64,000 bases of DNA from Chryseobacterium paridis (GTDB lineage: Bacteria > Bacteroidota > Bacteroidia > Flavobacteriales > Weeksellaceae), in assembly GCF_016595215.1 (NCBI RefSeq), contig NZ_JAENHK010000010.1, positions 62,001 through 126,000 of the forward strand, written 5' to 3'. A program made the translations under genes and the position numbers. Every line of letters starts with the position of its first letter. The first letter of the stretch is position 1. Below are positions 60,393 through 64,000 of the stretch, piece by piece. The notes under the pieces were generated by a model. That model was not told the origin of the DNA. It ran no database searches and worked only from the letters and a program-made list of their open reading frames with translations.

Positions 60393-62132
60393 ATGAAAAA
60401 TTATTTCCTTACCCTATTAATGGTTCTGTCCGGTGTTTTTAGCTTTGCTCAAACTAGCCAGGGAACAAATATTTCTAAAGATCAAACCTTTGACAAAGGA
60501 TCTTCCGTATCTATTCAGAATTTATCAGACACTCAGATCAGAGACCTTGCAGTTCTCGGAAAAGTGTGGGGCTTTCTGAAATATTATCATCCGAAGGCGA
60601 GCTCCGGTACACTCAATTGGGATTACGAACTTTTTAAAGTAATGCCAAAGGTTCTTTCAGCCAAAAATGAATCAGAAAGAAACAAAATTCTTCTTACCTG
60701 GACTACGTCTTTGGGAGATTTTCCTAAAAGAGCAAGCATCACTGAAAATGAGGAAGTAAGATATCGGCCTGATTTTAAATGGATCAACAAATCTTTAGGT
60801 AACGAGCTGAGTGCAAAGCTGATGAATATTTCCCAGGCAGAGAGAAAGGCAGAAAATTATTATGTGAAAATATATTCAGAAGATATGCCTATTCCTTTTT
60901 TTCAGAATGAGGCGGCCTATGCTCAATTTAAATATCCTGATGTAGGTTTCAGATTACTGGGCCTGTACAGATACTGGAATATGATAGAATATTTTTATCC
61001 CTATAAAAATACCCTTGATAAAAATTGGGACACAACTTTAGAAGAACTGATTCCGAAGTTTGTAAATGCCGATAATGAGATGAACTATAAGCTGGCATTG
61101 GCATCTATGATTGCAGAAATAAAGGATTCACATGCTGTGCTTACTGCTTGGTCAGAAGCTCCATTATATGAATCTCTTGGGAAAATGAGACCTGCAGTAG
61201 ATCTTGTATTTGTAGGAGATAAGCCTGTTGTTTTTGAAAGTCTGGAAGAAAAGAAAGGAAATAAAACTGAACTCCTGCGGGGTGATGAAATCATATCAAT
61301 AAACCAGAAACCTGTAGGAGCTATTCTCAAAGAACGTCTGCCATATGCTTCAGCTTCTAATGACCCTACCAGGTTATCAAGAATTGCAGTTAGTCTTTTA
61401 AGAACTAATGATCCCCAGGTTGATATAGAAGTGAAGAGATCCGGTGTGACAAAAATGATCAAGGTAAAAACACTTCCGTTAATGGAATCTATTCTCAAAG
61501 AAGATAATGGAGAACCCGCCTTTAAAATGCTAAAAGATAACATTGCCTATATCCATCCAGGCAGACTGGATGTAAAAAAACTGGATAGCCTAATGCAAAC
61601 CGCAGTAAAAGCTAAGGCTATAGTTATTGATATGAGAACCTATCCGAAAGAAAATATGTTTCTCATGAAAATGGGAGAATATCTTCTTGAAAAACCGAAA
61701 GACTTCTGCCGAATGACCAAGGGAAATGCATCGACACCAGGACAATTCAGCTATTTAAGTAATGAATACATGAGTAATATTAAGATAGGAAAAGATAATT
61801 CTGATTATTATAAAGGAAAACTTATCGTTCTGTGTAATGAAAATACCCAGAGCTTCGCAGAGATGACTCTTATGGCATTTCGTGCAGGACCTAATACTAC
61901 AATCATTGGAAGCCAGACCGCCGGAGCTGATGGTAATGTAACGGCGCCTATTTCACTACCGGGAAATGTCCGAACAATTTTTACAGGAATCGGGATGTAT
62001 AATCTTGATGGAACAGAAACACAGAGGATCGGAATTGTACCTGATATAGAAGTAAAACCTACTATACAGGGTATTCAGGAGAACAGAGATGAGGTATTAG
62101 AGAGAGCCATTCGTTTTGCCAATGGAGCGTAA
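60393..62132 (+). CDS. S41 family (C-terminal processing-like) peptidase, secreted
   Basis: A 579-residue protein with a signal peptide (MKNYFLTLLMVLSGVFSFAQ). A helical N-terminal region is followed by a PDZ-like stretch (about 290-350; EDLLRGDEIISINQKPVG-like) and the S41 catalytic domain with the nucleophile Ser in NENTQSFAEM and the Gly-rich GSQTAGADGNVTAP loop. Homologues in Bacteroidetes sit in the envelope. Solitary; the next gene is the broken AraC gene. Confidence 0.9.
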   Translation: MKNYFLTLLMVLSGVFSFAQTSQGTNISKDQTFDKGSSVSIQNLSDTQIRDLAVLGKVWGFLKYYHPKASSGTLNWDYELFKVMPKVLSAKNESERNKILLTWTTSLGDFPKRASITENEEVRYRPDFKWINKSLGNELSAKLMNISQAERKAENYYVKIYSEDMPIPFFQNEAAYAQFKYPDVGFRLLGLYRYWNMIEYFYPYKNTLDKNWDTTLEELIPKFVNADNEMNYKLALASMIAEIKDSHAVLTAWSEAPLYESLGKMRPAVDLVFVGDKPVVFESLEEKKGNKTELLRGDEIISINQKPVGAILKERLPYASASNDPTRLSRIAVSLLRTNDPQVDIEVKRSGVTKMIKVKTLPLMESILKEDNGEPAFKMLKDNIAYIHPGRLDVKKLDSLMQTAVKAKAIVIDMRTYPKENMFLMKMGEYLLEKPKDFCRMTKGNASTPGQFSYLSNEYMSNIKIGKDNSDYYKGKLIVLCNENTQSFAEMTLMAFRAGPNTTIIGSQTAGADGNVTAPISLPGNVRTIFTGIGMYNLDGTETQRIGIVPDIEVKPTIQGIQENRDEVLERAIRFANGA

Positions 62133-62226
62133 TCAATAATTGGAATTTTATTAAAGATAAAGTGAATTTTTTTATAATTTTAACAAGCTTTATTTGAGTT
62201 AATTACCTCATTGATTTGCCTTAATT

Positions 62227-63043
62227 ATGCAGATTCTACCTTCGGTCAGTTTGGCGGCCTACATAAAGAATTATACTGTTGTTACGATTGAGAAAGATAT
62301 CGAGGATGCTGTATTTTATCCCAGCGGATATGTAGATTTAATCATTAATATCTCCGGGAAAGCTGCAACTGTAATTAATGGTAAAAGAAAAGACACTCCG
62401 GCAATAGAATTATTAGGACATATCACTTTACCCACAAGACTTATGGCTACCAAAGGGACTACAGTACTTATAGCAAGGATTTATCCCCATGCCAGTACTT
62501 TGTTCTTTACCGACCCCATATCAGAATTTACCAATTACGCGACTGATATGTATGATGTAATGAAAGGAGAAAGTAAGATTTTGTACGAGCATATCATGTT
62601 AGCTGATGGACTTGCTGGTAAAATAAAAGTCCTTGAAGAATTTTTTCTGAAACAATTGAAAAAAAAATGAAACCCGATTAAAGAAAGCTTCAATGGTTCT
62701 GGCTCTTAGTCAACAGATTTCCATTGATTATCAACCATTAGATCTATCGGGATTATCTCAGAATTCGGGACTCTCGGAAAGATATATACAAAAACTGTAT
62801 CAGGCAAATATTGGACTTAGCCCAGCAGCTTTTAGTGCAGTAACCCGTTTTAACAGGTGCCTGCATCTGGTACTTAATACCCAGGCATCACTGACTTCTA
62901 TCGCTTATGAATGTGGGTATTATGACCAGGCCCATTGTATTAAAGAATTTAAAAGATTTACAGGTATTGCTCCTTCTGAGTCCCGAAGTTTCCTGATTGA
63001 AAATGGTAAAGACTTTCAACAGGCTGTTAATATTGGTTTTTAA
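62227..63043 (+). pseudogene. AraC family regulator interrupted by a frameshift in an A9 tract
   Basis: The first frame (62227-62670) encodes a DUF6597-type N-terminal domain (SLAAYIKNYTVVTIEKDIED) and stops after LKQLKKK. The AraC domain (GLSQNSGLSERYIQKLYQAN, then LTSIAYECGYYDQAHCIKEF) continues in another frame to 63043. The join lies in a run of nine A at about 62659-62667; with eight A the text reads on as NETRLKKASMVLALSQQIS without a stop. Slippage, a real mutation, phase variation or a sequencing error are possible. If translated as is, the regulator has no DNA-binding half. Confidence 0.85.
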
Positions 63044-63045
63044 TA

Positions 63046-63498
63046 CTACTTCATAGGATGATTGCTGCTAAACATATCGCGATGCATCTTCCATCCGTTT
63101 TTTGTGTTTTTCCAAATCACAATTACTTTTCCATCATCCATTTTCTTTCCTTCAGGATCGGTCATTTCATAAAAGCTTTCCTCTGTTATACATGTTTTGG
63201 GATCACCATACAAATGCTGGATCGTAAACTTAACTTTTACTTTTGGACTGCCTTTAAAGAATGAAGAGATATGTTCATGTCCACAAACCGGAGCAGAACC
63301 GGGAGGGAATAAGCATGCATCTTCAGTGTATTTGGTAAGAATGGAACCATCCCCTTTGTTGGCAAGATCAGCATAGTTAGCATTGCTTAATTCTATGACT
63401 TTTCTTACATTTTCTAGTTCTATGTCTGTATTTTGGGCTTTACAAAAGCAGACTGATGCTATAAGTCCACTTATAATGAGTATTTTTTTCATTGTCAA
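63046..63498 (-). CDS. Secreted NTF2-like protein (DUF4440/SgcJ-like)
   Basis: 150 residues with a signal peptide (KKILIISGLIASVCFCKAQ). The rest is an NTF2/SnoaL-type domain (VRKVIELSNANYADLANKGD, a pocket helix, and VIVIWKNTKNGWKMHRDMF). The role is unknown. It converges on the broken AraC gene with 2 nt between ends. Confidence 0.85.
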   Translation of the reverse strand: MTMKKILIISGLIASVCFCKAQNTDIELENVRKVIELSNANYADLANKGDGSILTKYTEDACLFPPGSAPVCGHEHISSFFKGSPKVKVKFTIQHLYGDPKTCITEESFYEMTDPEGKKMDDGKVIVIWKNTKNGWKMHRDMFSSNHPMK

Positions 63499-63626
63499 TT
63501 TTTTCTACAAAGTAACCGATTGATGTAAGCAAAAAATTGTAAAATTGCGAACAGATAGATTTTTATAATTAAATGATAATAGCAGTTACCAATATTGCTT
63601 ATTATTTTTAATATCAAATATTTAAA

Positions 63627-64000
63627 TTAAAATATATCCTTCAACATATGGATAGTGGTTGCATAATGTCCGGAGTCTCCTATGGAACTATCTAAATGTT
63701 TGTATTCTAATTTCTCATACATTGTTACTGCTCCCTGAAAGACCTCAAAAGATTCTAAATAGAGTTGCTTATAACCCGCTTTTTTTGCTCTTTCTTCAAT
63801 CATTTTTAGCAAATATTGGCCAACACCGTTTCCTCTCAATTGATCAGAAAGGTAAAATTTGACAATCTCAGCACATGATGGTGGTAATCCTATGGTAGGG
63901 TAGAAGCCACATCCACCTAAAATTACATGATTAGATTCCACTATCCAGTACTCTGCGTTTACATCTTGAAAAAGTTGATATAGTTGGTTTGTTCTGGGAT
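63627..64000 (-). CDS. GNAT N-acetyltransferase, N-terminal end cut by window edge
   Basis: About 124 residues visible; the frame is open to base 64000, where it reads RTNQLYQLFQDVNAEYWIVE, then NHVILGGCGFYPT. The acetyl-CoA loop is LRGNGVGQYLLKMIEE (R/QxxGxG/A). It transfers acetyl groups to small molecules or amino termini; substrate unknown. The true start lies to the right, outside the window. Upstream of its stop lies an ordinary gap to the NTF2-like gene. Confidence 0.88.
   Translation of the reverse strand, partial: PRTNQLYQLFQDVNAEYWIVESNHVILGGCGFYPTIGLPPSCAEIVKFYLSDQLRGNGVGQYLLKMIEERAKKAGYKQLYLESFEVFQGAVTMYEKLEYKHLDSSIGDSGHYATTIHMLKDIF

Noticed and set aside
61085..61543. 152-codon open frame on the minus strand within the S41 peptidase
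   Set aside because: Shadow of the PDZ and catalytic part of the peptidase; no start context or motif.
62227..63043. Programmed frameshift in the AraC gene
   Set aside because: The run of A could slip, but no downstream structure or family precedent for AraC regulators was seen; mutation, phase variation or error are simpler.

Overview
The window looks like a chromosome segment of a Bacteroidetes (Flavobacteriia) species, most like Chryseobacterium or a close relative. The DNA is AT-rich. Ribosome binding sites are weak. Good matches to the Bacteroidetes promoter (TTTG, about 19 nt, TAnnTTTG) occur. A type IX secretion sorting domain and many AraC-type regulators are present. The genus is an inference from protein flavour, not a database result.

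Layout. 1-6461: a signalling operon (histidine kinase cut by the window edge, large hybrid kinase, receiver, CheR, CheB, receiver). 6581-16855: mostly single accessory enzymes and their regulators (serine hydrolase, MarR, SDR, sterol desaturase-like protein, azoreductase, SigJ-like sigma factor, Crp/Fnr, RidA, and an Old Yellow Enzyme divergent from HxlR). 17227-19446: a secreted reprolysin-type metalloprotease with a T9SS tail. 19548-24323: a decayed array of small secreted proteins and lipoproteins, each behind a broken coding tail. I read it as a graveyard of polymorphic-toxin tails with orphan immunity-like genes, partly duplicated and scarred by IS-like inverted repeats. 24521-25579: a ketoacyl-ACP synthase III-like gene, then tRNA-Ser(TGA).

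25746-42419 is the most notable part. The last 14 bases of the tRNA-Ser locus recur exactly at 42406-42419, followed by a terminator that would suit a tRNA. The 16.6 kb between them therefore looks like an island inserted at the tRNA 3' end. It holds a complete ribosomal-peptide (RiPP/bacteriocin-like) locus. The minus arm has two double-glycine-leader peptides with four Cys spaced C-X17-C, a TlpA-like lipoprotein, a C39-like/VKOR/thioredoxin fusion, a C39-peptidase ABC exporter and an HlyD adaptor. The plus arm has a lanthipeptide-style precursor without Cys, a secreted prolyl oligopeptidase and a split LanB dehydratase; no LanC is seen. A membrane TPR/AraC regulator lies between the arms. 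A 16-bp motif occurs upstream of both precursor promoters, each time 35 nt before the -7 element. No integrase is present; a broken XRE regulator abuts the right att repeat.

42564-64000: accessory single genes (VOC, SRPBCC, DoxX-like, GlxA-type regulator, a nadC of higher GC than its surroundings, FAD monooxygenase, several AraC regulators, an MBL/hydrolase/epoxide hydrolase operon, a 240-bp tandem repeat, DHFR-like protein and HxlR, SUKH protein, CPBP protease, beta-helix protein, S41 peptidase). It ends with an AraC gene broken in an A9 tract, an NTF2-like protein and a GNAT gene cut by the right edge.
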